This document shows, piece after piece, positions 26,812 to 36,294 of a stretch of 64,000 nt of DNA (positions within the stretch are counted from its first letter, which is position 1; the number at the start of each line of letters is the position of its first letter). The translations under genes and the position numbers were made by a program. Origin of the DNA: Microvirga sp. VF16 (GTDB lineage Bacteria; Pseudomonadota; Alphaproteobacteria; Rhizobiales; Beijerinckiaceae); NCBI RefSeq assembly GCF_016864375.1, contig NZ_CP069354.1, positions 2,749,501-2,813,500 on the forward strand, in the 5' to 3' direction. A model generated the notes under the pieces. It did no database searches. It was not told where the DNA came from and worked only from the letters and a program-made list of their open reading frames with translations.

Positions 26812-27283
26812 AGGCGACCTTGTATTAGTCGGCTTATAAGCGTATTGAGTTTGCCCGTGCGTTCGTTTAGGCATTAAGAGTAGACTTCAGGCGTCTAAGC
26901 TCCAGCATGCAGTTCAAGGCACCGGTGGAGAAAAGAATTTTGGTTGCACGCCATCGAGTATCGTCAACTTAACGAGCTGAGATCGGCCCGAATGTGCTAG
27001 GCCATTGGGCAGTAGGCCGTCACCATATCAGTGATGTTTACCCAGGCTATGAAGACTTGAGTTCGCGGCTTTTGATGACGGCGGCGCTGAGTTTGGACAT
27101 TGGCGGAAGAGATTTTCCACTTAGTCATAACCGGCGAGAAATTCTCGGGCGCGCTTGGCTGATCTGAAACGCTCCAATGCATTAACGTCCTATTCGATGT
27201 TATCTCGCCCAGAGCTTGAGCTCGCGGAGTATGCATCGACTGACGACTGGCGGATCTTAGGCAGTTGTGTGGTAAGCTGCCGT

Positions 27284-27328
27284 CATGGAGATTGATCGCG
27301 ACAGGATCGACGAGCTGTCCTTTCCCTG
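27284..27328 (+). pseudogene. Remnant start of a DUF6429-like small protein
   Basis: The 14-codon frame reads MEIDRDRIDELSFP then stop. The first ten residues match the usual start of DUF6429 proteins, common beside IS elements in Methylobacteriaceae; the rest is gone. Confidence 0.4.
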
Positions 27329-27369
27329 ATGGGCTCGATCGGCCCGACCAGAAGGGCCGGAGCGATGAT

Positions 27370-27485
27370 CCGGCCGACAGGACCGGGTCCGTCGTGCTCC
27401 TGGATGCAGGGCGGCAGACCGCCGAGGAGCCCCCAGGCCCTGGTGCCGCGAAAGCCCTGAGGTCGCCCCCGAGCCGGCAAGCGTC
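27370..27485 (+). repeat. Dispersed repeat, copy A (partner at 47942-48085, inverted)
   Basis: About 115 bp match the reverse complement of 47942-48085 with few substitutions (for example GACAGGACCGGGTCCGTC and CTGGATGCAGGGCGGCAGAC). Copy A lacks about 25 bp that lie between two short direct repeats in copy B. Confidence 0.82.
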
Positions 27486-28705
27486 GAGGTCCTGCGCCCG
27501 GCCGCCAACCCGCGGATCGCCCGCGCGGCCGCGATCGCTTCCGTCCAGTCGCACAGGAGCGCGCGGCCATGCGGAAGCGCCTGGAAGGGAGCGGGCGTCC
27601 GGCGATCGTCTCGCACGCTGCACGGCGGAACTTCTCGCGCACGGGCCGGGACGCGGATCGGGGTGAGCCGCGAAAGGCAAACGGCTTGTCCTGAACGCTC
27701 TAGCGCCGCCGGCGCCCTGTCCCGAGAGCCACCCATCTGCATCGGCCTGCCGACCTTCAGGCGAGCCGTAGGCTCGGAGCCTCACGCGCACGCACGGCGC
27801 TCACACGAGGCCCCACACCATGTGCTTACCTTGCAGAACCAAGACGAGGTATGAGACGAGCCGTGAAAACTGGGTGGCCAACCCGGATAGGTCATCATTG
27901 ATGTAGTCAAATCAGTCACGGATCAATTCTGTCCGGCGGCATGACAGGCCTGCTGTGGAATCAGTCAAGATGGATGCTGCGCCCGATCCGGATCCGCTTG
28001 AATTGCCACCTCAATAACCGCAATGAGCAGGAACGCCGCGCCGTAAAATGCTGGCTCGTTCGATGCCAGGTTCAAGTCAGTGAACAACGCTTGCGCGAAC
28101 TCCATTGGCATTGCAATTGTGTACATGAGACGCAGCGGCGGGCGAAGTATATCCGTAAGCCCACGGTCCTCCTTCTCAGAGCCGATGAGGTGATGTGTGC
28201 ACCAAAGCTGTGCACAAGATGCTTTCTTGAATCTGTGTTTGGTGCGGCTGCTGACGTGTCCTCGATCCGGTGCGCATTTGCTTTTACCAAGGTCCGCTTG
28301 GTCCTATAATGCCCAGAACTTCTTGGCTTCCGGATATACTGAAGGTGATGGGTCAGGATAACTTTCTTCAAAAAACAATAAATTCTAGAATGAACTTTTG
28401 TATGGTATCCTGATTTGATATTGATTAATATTCGGGATCGGGTGATCCTTGACATGACATATTAGGGAATTAGGGCCACTGAAAGTCTCCCGAATAGGCA
28501 GCAACCGCGACTGTTAAGTGCACGAGATCGAAAGCCGGTATCGTTCTAGAGCGCAAACCCAGATAGCACGGGCAGCAATTTGCGTTACGTCTATTGCCAA
28601 GCTTTGGGCCTGATTTTTCTTACTCCTTTCATCTCGCCCTCAAGGCATCCTCCTCGCTGGAGGAATACTGCCTCGAAAATGGGAATAGCAGGAAGGTAAC
28701 AAGCA

Positions 28706-29899
28706 ATGCCCCCACGTCAGCAACACGCGCAGGCGTGCGTTATGGGTGACATGAATTTGGTGCGTCCACTCGGACTGGCTGGTATTAGCTGTGTCGTAGC
28801 GGGTCCCCCTGGCGACCCGGTCTTTCACTCGCGGTTCACTCGCAAGGAACTCTCGTGGGAAGACACCGAACCGCACGCTGAGAGGCGTCTCGACGCCCTG
28901 ATCCGCTACGGAGCTGCGCAGCCGGAGCCGCCCGTGCTTTTTTATCAATCGGACTCGCAGTTGCGGCTCGTGTCGCGACACCGGGATCGGTTGGCCCAAG
29001 CCTTCCGCTTTGTACTCGCTGAACCTCTTTTAGTTGAGTCTCTGCTCGACAAAGCTAAGTTCCAGGATTTAGCAGAGCGTATGAAGTTGCCGGTACCAGC
29101 GGCTCGTCGGATTTGCCCAACTGGGAACGATCCCGAAGAAATCGGCTTAAACTTCCCAATTATCGTCAAGCCAGTGCAACACGCCGAACGCGATATGGTC
29201 GCGTGGAAGCTGATCGCCAGTTCGCATAAGGCATTGCTGGTCGAGACGCCGGAGACGCTTCGAGTGCTTTGGCCTCATTTTGTCGCGGCTAATCTCGATC
29301 TTCTTTTCCAGGAAGCTATTCTTGGGCCCGAGAATCGCATTGAGAGCTACCATGTCTACTTAGACCAAACGGGTGCCATTGTGGCTGAGTTTACTGGTCG
29401 AAAAATTCGCACTCTACCAGTTACCTGTGGGCTCAGCACTGCGGTCGAAACAACCGATGCTGCGGACGTAAGAGAAATCGGTCGAGATATCGTGCAAAAG
29501 CTTGATCTGCGTGGTGTGGCCAAACTAGATTTTAAGCGATGCTTAAAAGGTAATCTTTATCTTTTGGAGATCAACCCGCGCTTCAATCTATGGCACCATC
29601 TCGGCGCCGTCGCTGGAGTAAACCTGCCGGGACTGGTCTACGCGGATCTCACAGGATTGCCTCGGCCAGTCGGCCGCGTCGCGCGCGCTGGAGTTCGCTG
29701 GGTTGCACCATGGGCAGATATGCGTGCCGCTCAAGAAAGCGGGATCCCGATCACAACGTGGTTGTGGTGGTTGCTCCACTGCGAAGCAAAGGCTGGCATT
29801 GCATGGGATGATCCTATGCCTATTGTGAAGAAGGTGCTGGCGAGGATACCTCGCTCGCGAGGGGCGCTAGCGCAGAATGAGCCTTACGCAACCTCGTGA
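28706..29899 (+). CDS. ATP-grasp ligase-like protein, 397 aa
   Basis: ATP-grasp enzymes join a carboxylate to an amine or thiol through an acyl-phosphate. The N-terminal part resembles the predicted ATP-grasp family seen in polysaccharide and amino-acid-ligase contexts (GLAGISCVVAGPPGDPVFHS). The ATP-grasp core is visible: PIIVKPVQHAERD (ATP-binding Lys), LDLLFQEAILGPENRIESYH, GVAKLDFKRC and LYLLEINPRFNLWHH (metal-binding Glu-Asn). GGAAGG precedes ATG 28706. A metallophosphoesterase follows 42 bp after the stop, likely co-transcribed. It may attach an amino acid to the polysaccharide or its precursor; the substrate is unknown. Confidence 0.8.
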   Translation: MPPRQQHAQACVMGDMNLVRPLGLAGISCVVAGPPGDPVFHSRFTRKELSWEDTEPHAERRLDALIRYGAAQPEPPVLFYQSDSQLRLVSRHRDRLAQAFRFVLAEPLLVESLLDKAKFQDLAERMKLPVPAARRICPTGNDPEEIGLNFPIIVKPVQHAERDMVAWKLIASSHKALLVETPETLRVLWPHFVAANLDLLFQEAILGPENRIESYHVYLDQTGAIVAEFTGRKIRTLPVTCGLSTAVETTDAADVREIGRDIVQKLDLRGVAKLDFKRCLKGNLYLLEINPRFNLWHHLGAVAGVNLPGLVYADLTGLPRPVGRVARAGVRWVAPWADMRAAQESGIPITTWLWWLLHCEAKAGIAWDDPMPIVKKVLARIPRSRGALAQNEPYATS

Positions 29900-29941
29900 A
29901 TATGGTGCTTATCGTGGGTGCCCACGCCGACGGAAGCTAAT

Positions 29942-30760
29942 ATGAGGTTAGCCATCATCTCGGACATTCACGCGAATGTAGAAGCCTTGCGATCGACATT
30001 GGCAGAGATATCAACCCAAAATATCGATCATATTATATGTCTTGGGGACATTGTTGGATACAATTCGGATCCTGCTCAATGCATAGACCTGCTGCGAGAG
30101 CTAAACGCACTATGCGTTGCCGGCAATCACGACCGAGCTGTCACTGGACAGCTTTCGATGGAAGGATTTGACTACACTGCGGCAAAGGCGATTCGCTGGA
30201 CGCGTCGGAACCTCAGCAGTGACGCCCTTGAATATCTTAGGACACTTCCCGTAGAAGCAAGCATCGACCACCATCTCGTCGCAGTGCATGGGGCGCTTCA
30301 TCCAGAGAGTGGAAAGGAGATAGTGCGCCTCAATAATGACGAGTGCCGACGGTTGAGTTTTGAAGCCCTTGTTGTGCATCCATCGCGAGCTCGGCTCTGT
30401 GCGTTCGGACACACACATCAACTCGGAATATTTGAGTTTCGGGATGGTTTCGTGCAACAGCTGAAAGGCGACCAAATCGTTCTGCAGGATGATGGATGGT
30501 ACTTGATTAATCCTGGAACAGTTGGGCAGCCGAGGGTGGCCGATCGCAGAGCGACATTCCTCGTTTTCGATTCAATAGATAAGAGACTAACGGTGCATCG
30601 CATCGACTACGACACGTCTGTCCCATTCGCTAAAACACGGACGATAGCCATACTTCCGATCTGGGCCTTCCTCCCTCAGTTCGTTCGAGATTCACTTTTA
30701 CGTCTTCCTAGACCCATCCGAAATACTCTCAAATGGATCATAAAGACTGTCGGAATTTAA
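29942..30760 (+). CDS. Metallophosphoesterase (calcineurin-like, YfcE/DUF2437-type), 272 aa
   Basis: The protein begins MRLAIISDIHANVEALRSTL and shows all core metal-binding motifs: DIH, GDIVGYN, GNHDRA, VHGAL and FGHTH. PGTVGQPR is also typical of small phosphodiesterases of this group. Members hydrolyse phosphomonoesters or diesters in the cytoplasm. ATG 29942 gives the canonical N-terminus; GTG 29918 adds eight residues that are not conserved. The C-terminal 40 residues are extra, basic and hydrophobic (AFLPQFVRDSLLRLPRPIRN). It follows the ATP-grasp gene closely, suggesting a joint role in a phosphorylated intermediate; this is inference. Confidence 0.85.
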   Translation: MRLAIISDIHANVEALRSTLAEISTQNIDHIICLGDIVGYNSDPAQCIDLLRELNALCVAGNHDRAVTGQLSMEGFDYTAAKAIRWTRRNLSSDALEYLRTLPVEASIDHHLVAVHGALHPESGKEIVRLNNDECRRLSFEALVVHPSRARLCAFGHTHQLGIFEFRDGFVQQLKGDQIVLQDDGWYLINPGTVGQPRVADRRATFLVFDSIDKRLTVHRIDYDTSVPFAKTRTIAILPIWAFLPQFVRDSLLRLPRPIRNTLKWIIKTVGI

Positions 30761-30949
30761 CAGCAGAAAGTATTGGCGCATCGAGGTCGAGAAGCGGTTC
30801 AGGATGGCATTGACGGATTGAGGTAGATTGGCTTGGCTGTCGTCAGGCCAATGCGCTTAATTCAAATGCTTTCTACGAGTTGCCTGCTCTGAGAATCCCC
30901 ACCGGCATAGACGTCTGAGATCTCAGACCATCCACGGCACATCCACCTT

Positions 30950-32653
30950 TCAGGCTTCGGGTGCCCTAGTTCTCATAGCGGTGAATCCTACTGTATTGCC
31001 TTCAGCATTCGTGAAGTTATCCTTGATCTTCTCCTTGCGTGCACCTATCTGAACAATAATATTTTGAGCGGTGGTAAGCGCCACGGCATCATGGAGCCTC
31101 TGCTCCAGAGAAAGTCTAGACAGGTTGCGTTCAGATGCCTGCGGATGAGTGTAGTCATCCCAAATTAGACAGGAACTCGATAAGCTATCCGAGCTTGGAT
31201 TTCGAATTTCGATTCTGCAACTATTATGTGGACTAATCCAAGAACAATGTAAGAGAATATTATTTTCTACCAGGGTGTAGGAACAATCACCTTCTTGAAG
31301 CCGCTGTGATGCACTCATAAGAAATTCAGATTTGCTGCACTCAGCGTGACTTGCTGGTTCATAACACAAGAGATCCGAAATGCAGTTTACTCGGAAAATT
31401 GATTGACTCTGTGCTCTGTTGGCTTCTTCACGGGAAACGGCGTAGTAGATTGTATGATTGGTGCCAAGAATGCTGCGGAGGCTGGACCGAACTGTGTTGA
31501 TAAGAATATGGCGCAGGCCAAGACGCCTAACGTGACTGATTATGGTCGCAACAGATTGGCTCCGCTTGCCTAGAAGTTCTTTAGCCACAATGCGAATGCT
31601 CGATAGTAGCGCATCCCGAGCATGTTTAAGCCTGTCAAAGTAGATGCTAAGCACATAGACCTGATCATATTGGTCGGCTGAGCGATCTTTATACATTTCC
31701 CCGCCAGGGGTAAGATCGAGAGTTCTAAAGCCTTGGCGCCCAAGTTCTTGCGCCAGCATTAAAATAAGTATTTTCCCTGGAGAGTGTTCTGCCAGAAAGG
31801 GTGAGTGTACGACAACCCCCAAATCGACAGACGCACGATTGATTAGTCCAATATTGGCTGCCGCAAGCGTACCACCAACCATCAAGGCCGATGCATGTAC
31901 TACACCCGACTTTTCCATCAACCGCAGGTAAAATTCCCGCTTCAGAGGATCATTCTTGAAGGGCAATGAGGCATTGATCGCACCTTGCCGAAGATCGCAG
32001 TAATCTGCGATGGTGCTCAGAACACCTTCGAGTTGCTCTTTGGTTTCCAAAGTTACTAAGGACAGGCGCCCATTTTTTTTAAGACGGCTGATGCGGCTCT
32101 TGTTGGATTTCTTTCGCAGCGATATCTCGGCTGGGCTGCCAGAGCCAAGAGTCAAGAGTGGACGCCTTTTCTTTTGGAGGATCGACCTCGATCCCCAGCG
32201 ACTCTGCGGTGTACACCAGTCCATCGGAGATCCAGGGGGAAGATACTGGAGCTGCAATCGCCGCCCGGGATAGGCTTTGGAAAGTTCATCCAGAGCTAAT
32301 TCAATGAAGCTACTGGCGTTAATTTCTGTCGCGAGCCAAACCTGATATTCGGCCTGATGAGCGCCAACATGTTCGATGGTCTCTCTTCCTCTTTTAACGG
32401 CAAGGGGAAGAAGCCCGATGAGACGGCCTATTTCGTTATACTGGATGACCAGCAGTGGCTCATAGGTTCCCTGATATGCTGAAAGCCACGCGTCAGCAAA
32501 TTCCCAAGACTGACATGCGGTACTCCATGGGCAGATGCGAGCAAGTTCTGACCAAGCCTCACGAAAATCAATGCTTCGAAGTAGATCCCAAGCAGTATCT
32601 GTACGAGCAAGCTCTAATTTGGGTTTGCAGCGTGCGTCTCCAGGGTCCAGCAT
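30950..32653 (-). CDS. CelD/FemAB-type acyltransferase with a C-terminal extension, 567 aa
   Basis: The first ~350 residues belong to the Acetyltransf_6 (CelD/BcsL) family. Recognisable parts are WSTACQSWEFADAWLSAYQG, RKKSNKSRISRLKKNGRLSL, EFYLRLMEKSGVVHASALMV and LDLTPGGEMYKDRSADQYDQ. Residues about 400-567 form an additional region with a GNAT-like hint (CLIWDDYTHPQASERNLSRL), longer than the usual family length. The protein probably acylates a sugar of the locus product. It is the second such enzyme in the window (the other is at 8664) and faces the ATP-grasp/phosphoesterase pair. No signal peptide or membrane segment is seen. Confidence 0.75.
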   Translation of the reverse strand: MLDPGDARCKPKLELARTDTAWDLLRSIDFREAWSELARICPWSTACQSWEFADAWLSAYQGTYEPLLVIQYNEIGRLIGLLPLAVKRGRETIEHVGAHQAEYQVWLATEINASSFIELALDELSKAYPGRRLQLQYLPPGSPMDWCTPQSRWGSRSILQKKRRPLLTLGSGSPAEISLRKKSNKSRISRLKKNGRLSLVTLETKEQLEGVLSTIADYCDLRQGAINASLPFKNDPLKREFYLRLMEKSGVVHASALMVGGTLAAANIGLINRASVDLGVVVHSPFLAEHSPGKILILMLAQELGRQGFRTLDLTPGGEMYKDRSADQYDQVYVLSIYFDRLKHARDALLSSIRIVAKELLGKRSQSVATIISHVRRLGLRHILINTVRSSLRSILGTNHTIYYAVSREEANRAQSQSIFRVNCISDLLCYEPASHAECSKSEFLMSASQRLQEGDCSYTLVENNILLHCSWISPHNSCRIEIRNPSSDSLSSSCLIWDDYTHPQASERNLSRLSLEQRLHDAVALTTAQNIIVQIGARKEKIKDNFTNAEGNTVGFTAMRTRAPEA

Positions 32654-32851
32654 GGTAACAACCTGATTGCGAAAGGGCGTACCGCTTCAAGATGAATTTC
32701 CAGCACTTTAGTTTGAATTCAGAGCTTATCACATTAATATTCATTGTTAGGCCAATTGCGCCCAGTACATTCATTAAGTGATTTGTATTTCACTATGATT
32801 ACCATAAGGCAAAGCCAATTATTGGTATAGCCTGGATATTAGGAGCTAGCA

Positions 32852-32912
32852 CTAATCTCGCCTTTGGCCGATTGGGCGGCATGGCAGAGTGTACACACCA
32901 AGCAGGGTGGGG
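32852..32912. repeat. ~55-bp repeat shared with 37959-38014
   Basis: ACTAATCTCGCCTTTGGCCG and then CGGCATGGCA...CACACCAAGCAG recur at 37959-38014 in the same orientation with a handful of substitutions. Both copies lie beside IS debris, so this is probably the end of an old element. Confidence 0.75.
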
Positions 32913-32960
32913 CGATCGCTGATGTGGCATGAGTCGCCCCATCTCGCATCCGACCGTCCG

Positions 32961-33041
32961 CGGCACGGCCGCAAGAGCTTCGGCTCGTTCGTCGCCTGGG
33001 CTCTCAGTTTCATCCTGATCAAATTCGCCCGCATGGCCTAA
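32961..33041 (+). pseudogene. IS5-family transposase C-terminal fragment
   Basis: The frame reads RKSFGSFVAWALSFILIKFA and stops at 33039-33041, the conserved C-terminus of an IS5-type transposase. Nearly the same DNA occurs at 56430-56508. The stop overlaps that of the convergent VanZ-like gene. Confidence 0.75.
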
Positions 33042-33406
33042 TTCCTGAGTTGGTTCAAGATCAGTGCAGAAACGATAGTTCCGAAACCTGCACCTGCTAT
33101 ACTCGCAATTGCATCAATGGCACTGGGAAACCGACTTGGTGAAAGAAGTTGAAGTAATTCAAGAAAGCCGCCATAGGTCATAAGACCGACAGCTATCGGA
33201 ATATCGTTCCGAGGGTAACCTATCATGAATATCATAGCCGTTACTGAATATGCGAAGAAATGTTCAAGCTGACTTGGCGCGCCTGTCCTGGCCTGAAGAT
33301 CTCCGGGAATGAGTGATAGGAAAGCGAGCAGGAGAACGCTGAACCAAGCGCAATATCTAAAACTTCTCCCAAAGATATCCACCTCGAATAATCCTTTAGA
33401 TCTCAC
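33038..33406 (-). CDS. VanZ-like membrane protein, 122 aa
   Basis: This small integral membrane protein has four hydrophobic segments (YCAWFSVLLLAFLSLIP, FFAYSVTAMIFMIGY, IPIAVGLMTYGGFLELLQLL and IASIAGAGFGTIVSALIL). Short VanZ-like proteins often occur in exopolysaccharide loci; their role is not established. The segment GGFLELLQLLSPSRFPSAID matches the usual VanZ pattern (ExxQ...R..D). The length is normal for this group. Confidence 0.78.
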   Translation of the reverse strand: MRSKGLFEVDIFGRSFRYCAWFSVLLLAFLSLIPGDLQARTGAPSQLEHFFAYSVTAMIFMIGYPRNDIPIAVGLMTYGGFLELLQLLSPSRFPSAIDAIASIAGAGFGTIVSALILNQLRN

Positions 33407-33587
33407 TTAACGTGATCAAATGGGAGCGGGTCGTATATATGTCGCAGGAGGCGAGAGACATAGTCAATCCTGGTAAATACGAAGCTATTTGTTTTGTTCA
33501 TGTTTCCCTTAATGCGACATCCTAGATCTTCAATTGCAGCACCTCGAAAGGGGATGTCGATCTATGAAACTATATGCCTGCACATTA

Positions 33588-34642
33588 GAGCGGATTTGGC
33601 TTGAACGGAATCGGCGTGTCTGATTCCGTGGTGTCTGGGGGCGTGAGCAGCGAGGCTCACCATGACGACACCGCTCTCTCAGGATCTTCGCCAGCGCATT
33701 GCCCGGGCTGTGGTCAATGGCAGTTCAATCCGCCAGGCCGCTGCGCGTTACGAGGTCAGCCCGTCGGCTGCCGTGAAGCTGATGCAGCGGGCGCGCAAGA
33801 CCGGCTCTCTCGCCCCTGACCGGATTGGCGGGCGTCGTCGCCCGATGCTGGAGCCGCATGAGGACCTGCTCCGTAGCCTGATCGCCACGAAGTCCGGCAT
33901 CACGCTCTCCGAGATCCAAGCCGAACTGAGAGCCCGCGGGATCGTGGTGGCGGCGCTCTCCACCATCCTGCTCACCCTGCGCCGGTTCGGCCTGCGGCAC
34001 AAAAAAGACACTCCGGGCGGCCGAGCAGGACCGGCCCGATGTCGCGCGCGAGCGCCAGCGTTGGCGGGTGTGGCAGCGCTATATGGACCCCAGCCGCTTT
34101 GTCTTTCTCGATGAGACCGGCACCACAACCACGATGACGCGCCGCTATGGTTGGGGGCCCGAGGGTGAGCGGGTAGTGGACGCCACGCCCTGGGGGCACT
34201 GGAAGATCACGACCTTTGTGGCGGGCCTGCGCGCGAGCGGCGTGATTGCCCCGATGGTGCTCGACGGCCCGATGACGGGGGAGGTGTTCCGCGCCCATGT
34301 TGAGCAAGTCCTGGTTCCGGAACTCTCGCCGGATGACGTGGTGGTGCTCGACAATCTGGCCGCGCACAAGGTGGCGGGCATCCGGGAGATGATCCGGGCA
34401 ACTGGCGCCAGCCTGCTCTACCTGCCGCCGTACTCGCCCGACCTCAACCCAATCGATCCTTCGACAGGCTCAGGATGAGGAGGTGTTTGCCAAACTCAAA
34501 GCGCTGCTGCGCAAGGCCGCCGCCTGAACGAAGGACGCGCTCTGGATCACCATTGGCGAGTTGCTCGATAGCTTCCCGGCTGCGGAATGTCGTAACTACC
34601 TCAGCAACTGCGGCTACAAACCCGTGTAAACCGAAAATGCTC
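33588..34642 (+). mobile_element. IS630-family element, ~1055 bp, TA duplication, inactivated
   Basis: Ends read GAGCGGATTTGG and (complement) GAGCATTTTCGG, flanked by TA at 33586-33587 and 34643-34644. The transposase gene inside is broken. Confidence 0.82.
33662..34627 (+). pseudogene. IS630-family transposase, disrupted by a small repeat insertion
   Basis: The first frame (MTTPLSQDLRQRIARAVVNG) needs a -1 slip on A6G (34001-34007) to continue as KKTLRAAEQDRPDVAR and reach Asp in FVFLDETGTTTT and Asp in VVVLDNLAAHK. That slip could be programmed. At NPI, however, about 23 bp (TCCTTCGACAGGCTCAGGAT plus a few bases, near 34456-34479) are inserted just before the catalytic Glu, giving an early stop at 34478. 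A further in-frame TGA lies near 34530. The original C-terminus (CRNYLSNCGYKPV) is still readable to 34627. Confidence 0.83.
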
Positions 34643-34646
34643 TAGG

Positions 34647-35034
34647 GCTCTGCTGCGAAACGCCGGCTGGCTCGTGAACAAGAAGCTGGCCGCGCGGATC
34701 TGGCGACAGGAGGGACTTAAAGTGCCGCAAGAGCAACCGAAGAAAGGTCAGCTCTGGCTCAACGATGGCTTGTGCATCCGGCTGTGTGGCTGGAGATCCC
34801 AACCATGTCTGGTCGGACAACTTCGTCGAGGACCGCACGTACAATGGGCGCAAGTTCTGCATGCTCAACGTCATCGATGAGTTCGCTCGGGAATGCCTGG
34901 CCATCCGGGTAAGCCGGAAACTCAAAGCCATCGATGTGCTCTCGGAACTGTTCATCCTGCGCGGTGTTCGAGGTCACATTCGCTCCGACAACGGGCCGAG
35001 TTCGTGGCCAAAGCAGCAGGCGAGTGAATCATAA
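34647..35034 (+). pseudogene. IS3-family (IS407-type) OrfB fragment
   Basis: Two frames together give WLVNKKLAARIWRQEGLKVP, then DPNHVWSDNFVEDRTYNGRK and LFILRGVRGHIRSDNGP. This is the N-terminal and first catalytic part of OrfB, with a frameshift near 34780. The C-terminal half with the catalytic Glu is missing. Confidence 0.82.
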
Positions 35035-35169
35035 CTTTCTCCTCATCGGAGACATCCGAGCAATAAGGTTTACGAGTTGAAGTGATCGCGTCCCAACGGC
35101 CATAACCTCAAGCCAAATCTATAACAGCCTCTAGGTAAACATAAGGCTATGCATCGTTCACAAGGCCGA

Positions 35170-36264
35170 TTATCGCCGCTGCTCAAGCATCATCCTTTGT
35201 CCTTTATGATGCCACCTATTCCAGAACTTAGCTAAGCCCACTAAGAAGCCTAATCCATAAGAGAAATGTAGTATAACGAAAGCCAAAGCGACGCGCGGTA
35301 TGAGATGCCAATCTGCTCGACGTACTGTCAGAACAGAGGCTACGAAATTTGCTCCTATATAACTACCGGCTATCAGAAGAACGCCCCACCGTCCATAGGT
35401 GGAAAAAGGGGCAAGAAAAAGCGCGAGAATGAGAGATGCCATGAAGAGGGGCGGAATAAACTGCCGAAGCCTCATCTGCGAAGGGTGCTTCTGCATAACT
35501 CTGATTTTCCAGTAGCCGTATTGATAGTATTGTCGCCACAATGATCGGGGTGTGCTTCGATTGTAATAACTGGATTTTATATTTGGACTGATCAGGATCT
35601 TTCCACCCATTTCGAGTAGGCGGTAATTGATCTCGTCATCTTGATTGCGGATCTGTTCCTCGTCGAATAGCCCGATACGCTCGAAAATTTGGCGAGGCCA
35701 CGCGCCCATCGAGACGGTGTCGGTCCATTCCTCGCGTTCAGAAGAGCTGAAACGCCCATGTCCTACTCCAAAGCCACTGCTGGTTGCTAAGGATACGGCC
35801 TCGCCGAAGCGCCCCTCGCTTACTGTTACCATTCGTCCACCTACGTGGTCGGCGCCTGATTTCTGGAGTGCAGAGACACACTGACGAACGTGATCTGGCT
35901 CGATGAAAGTATGCCCGTCAACCCGGATGATCACATCACCACGTGCTTGCTTAAGGGCAAGATTGAGGCCTGTGGAAACAATCAAATCTGGATTGTCGAT
36001 GATCCGGACCTCTATGCTCGGCCATGATGCGACTATGCGAGCAATAATCTGTCTGGTGTCATCGGTTGACATACCATCTGCGATGAGTACCTCGAGCAGA
36101 TTATGAGGATAATCCTGGCTTAATATCGTTCTGAGGCTTCGTTCAATGAACTTGGCCTCATTTCGAATAGGCATCACGATGCTAACATAAACAGGATGAT
36201 TTGCGCGCGAAGAACACGTCTCCTTGGACGCTTCATCAGCCGATAAATGATCAACATATCCCAT
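35170..36264 (-). CDS. Glycosyltransferase family 2 (ExoA-like), 364 aa
   Basis: This membrane-associated GT2 elongates a lipid-linked repeat unit, similar in layout to succinoglycan ExoA. The GT-A domain starts VSIVMPIRNEAKFIERSLRT, with ADGMSTDDTRQ, DVIIRVDGHTFIEPDH (DXD-like) and EQIRNQDDEINYRL (acceptor-site ED-like motif). Three or four C-terminal hydrophobic segments follow (LFMASLILALFLAPF, WGVLLIAGSYIGANFVAS, VALAFVILHFSYGLGFLVG). It lies 30 bp downstream of the flippase gene on the same strand, so the two are probably co-transcribed. Confidence 0.87.
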   Translation of the reverse strand: MGYVDHLSADEASKETCSSRANHPVYVSIVMPIRNEAKFIERSLRTILSQDYPHNLLEVLIADGMSTDDTRQIIARIVASWPSIEVRIIDNPDLIVSTGLNLALKQARGDVIIRVDGHTFIEPDHVRQCVSALQKSGADHVGGRMVTVSEGRFGEAVSLATSSGFGVGHGRFSSSEREEWTDTVSMGAWPRQIFERIGLFDEEQIRNQDDEINYRLLEMGGKILISPNIKSSYYNRSTPRSLWRQYYQYGYWKIRVMQKHPSQMRLRQFIPPLFMASLILALFLAPFSTYGRWGVLLIAGSYIGANFVASVLTVRRADWHLIPRVALAFVILHFSYGLGFLVGLAKFWNRWHHKGQRMMLEQRR

Positions 36265-36294
36265 TTTATGCTACCCATTTTGATGTTCAGATGC

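Larger units (their letters stand above)
26812..28705. other. 1.9-kb gap without an intact gene
   Basis: There are open frames on both strands in a GC-rich block (27260-27850), but their composition is that of shadows and no domain is recognised. The block contains a DUF6429-like start remnant and a repeat shared with 47942-48085, both listed separately. The outer parts are AT-rich with nothing identified. Confidence 0.6.

Noticed and set aside
26997..27791. 264-aa minus-strand frame in the GC-rich gap
   Set aside because: Composition is Arg/Ala/Ser/Gly-rich, there is no recognisable motif, and the only meaningful sequence there is the dispersed repeat.
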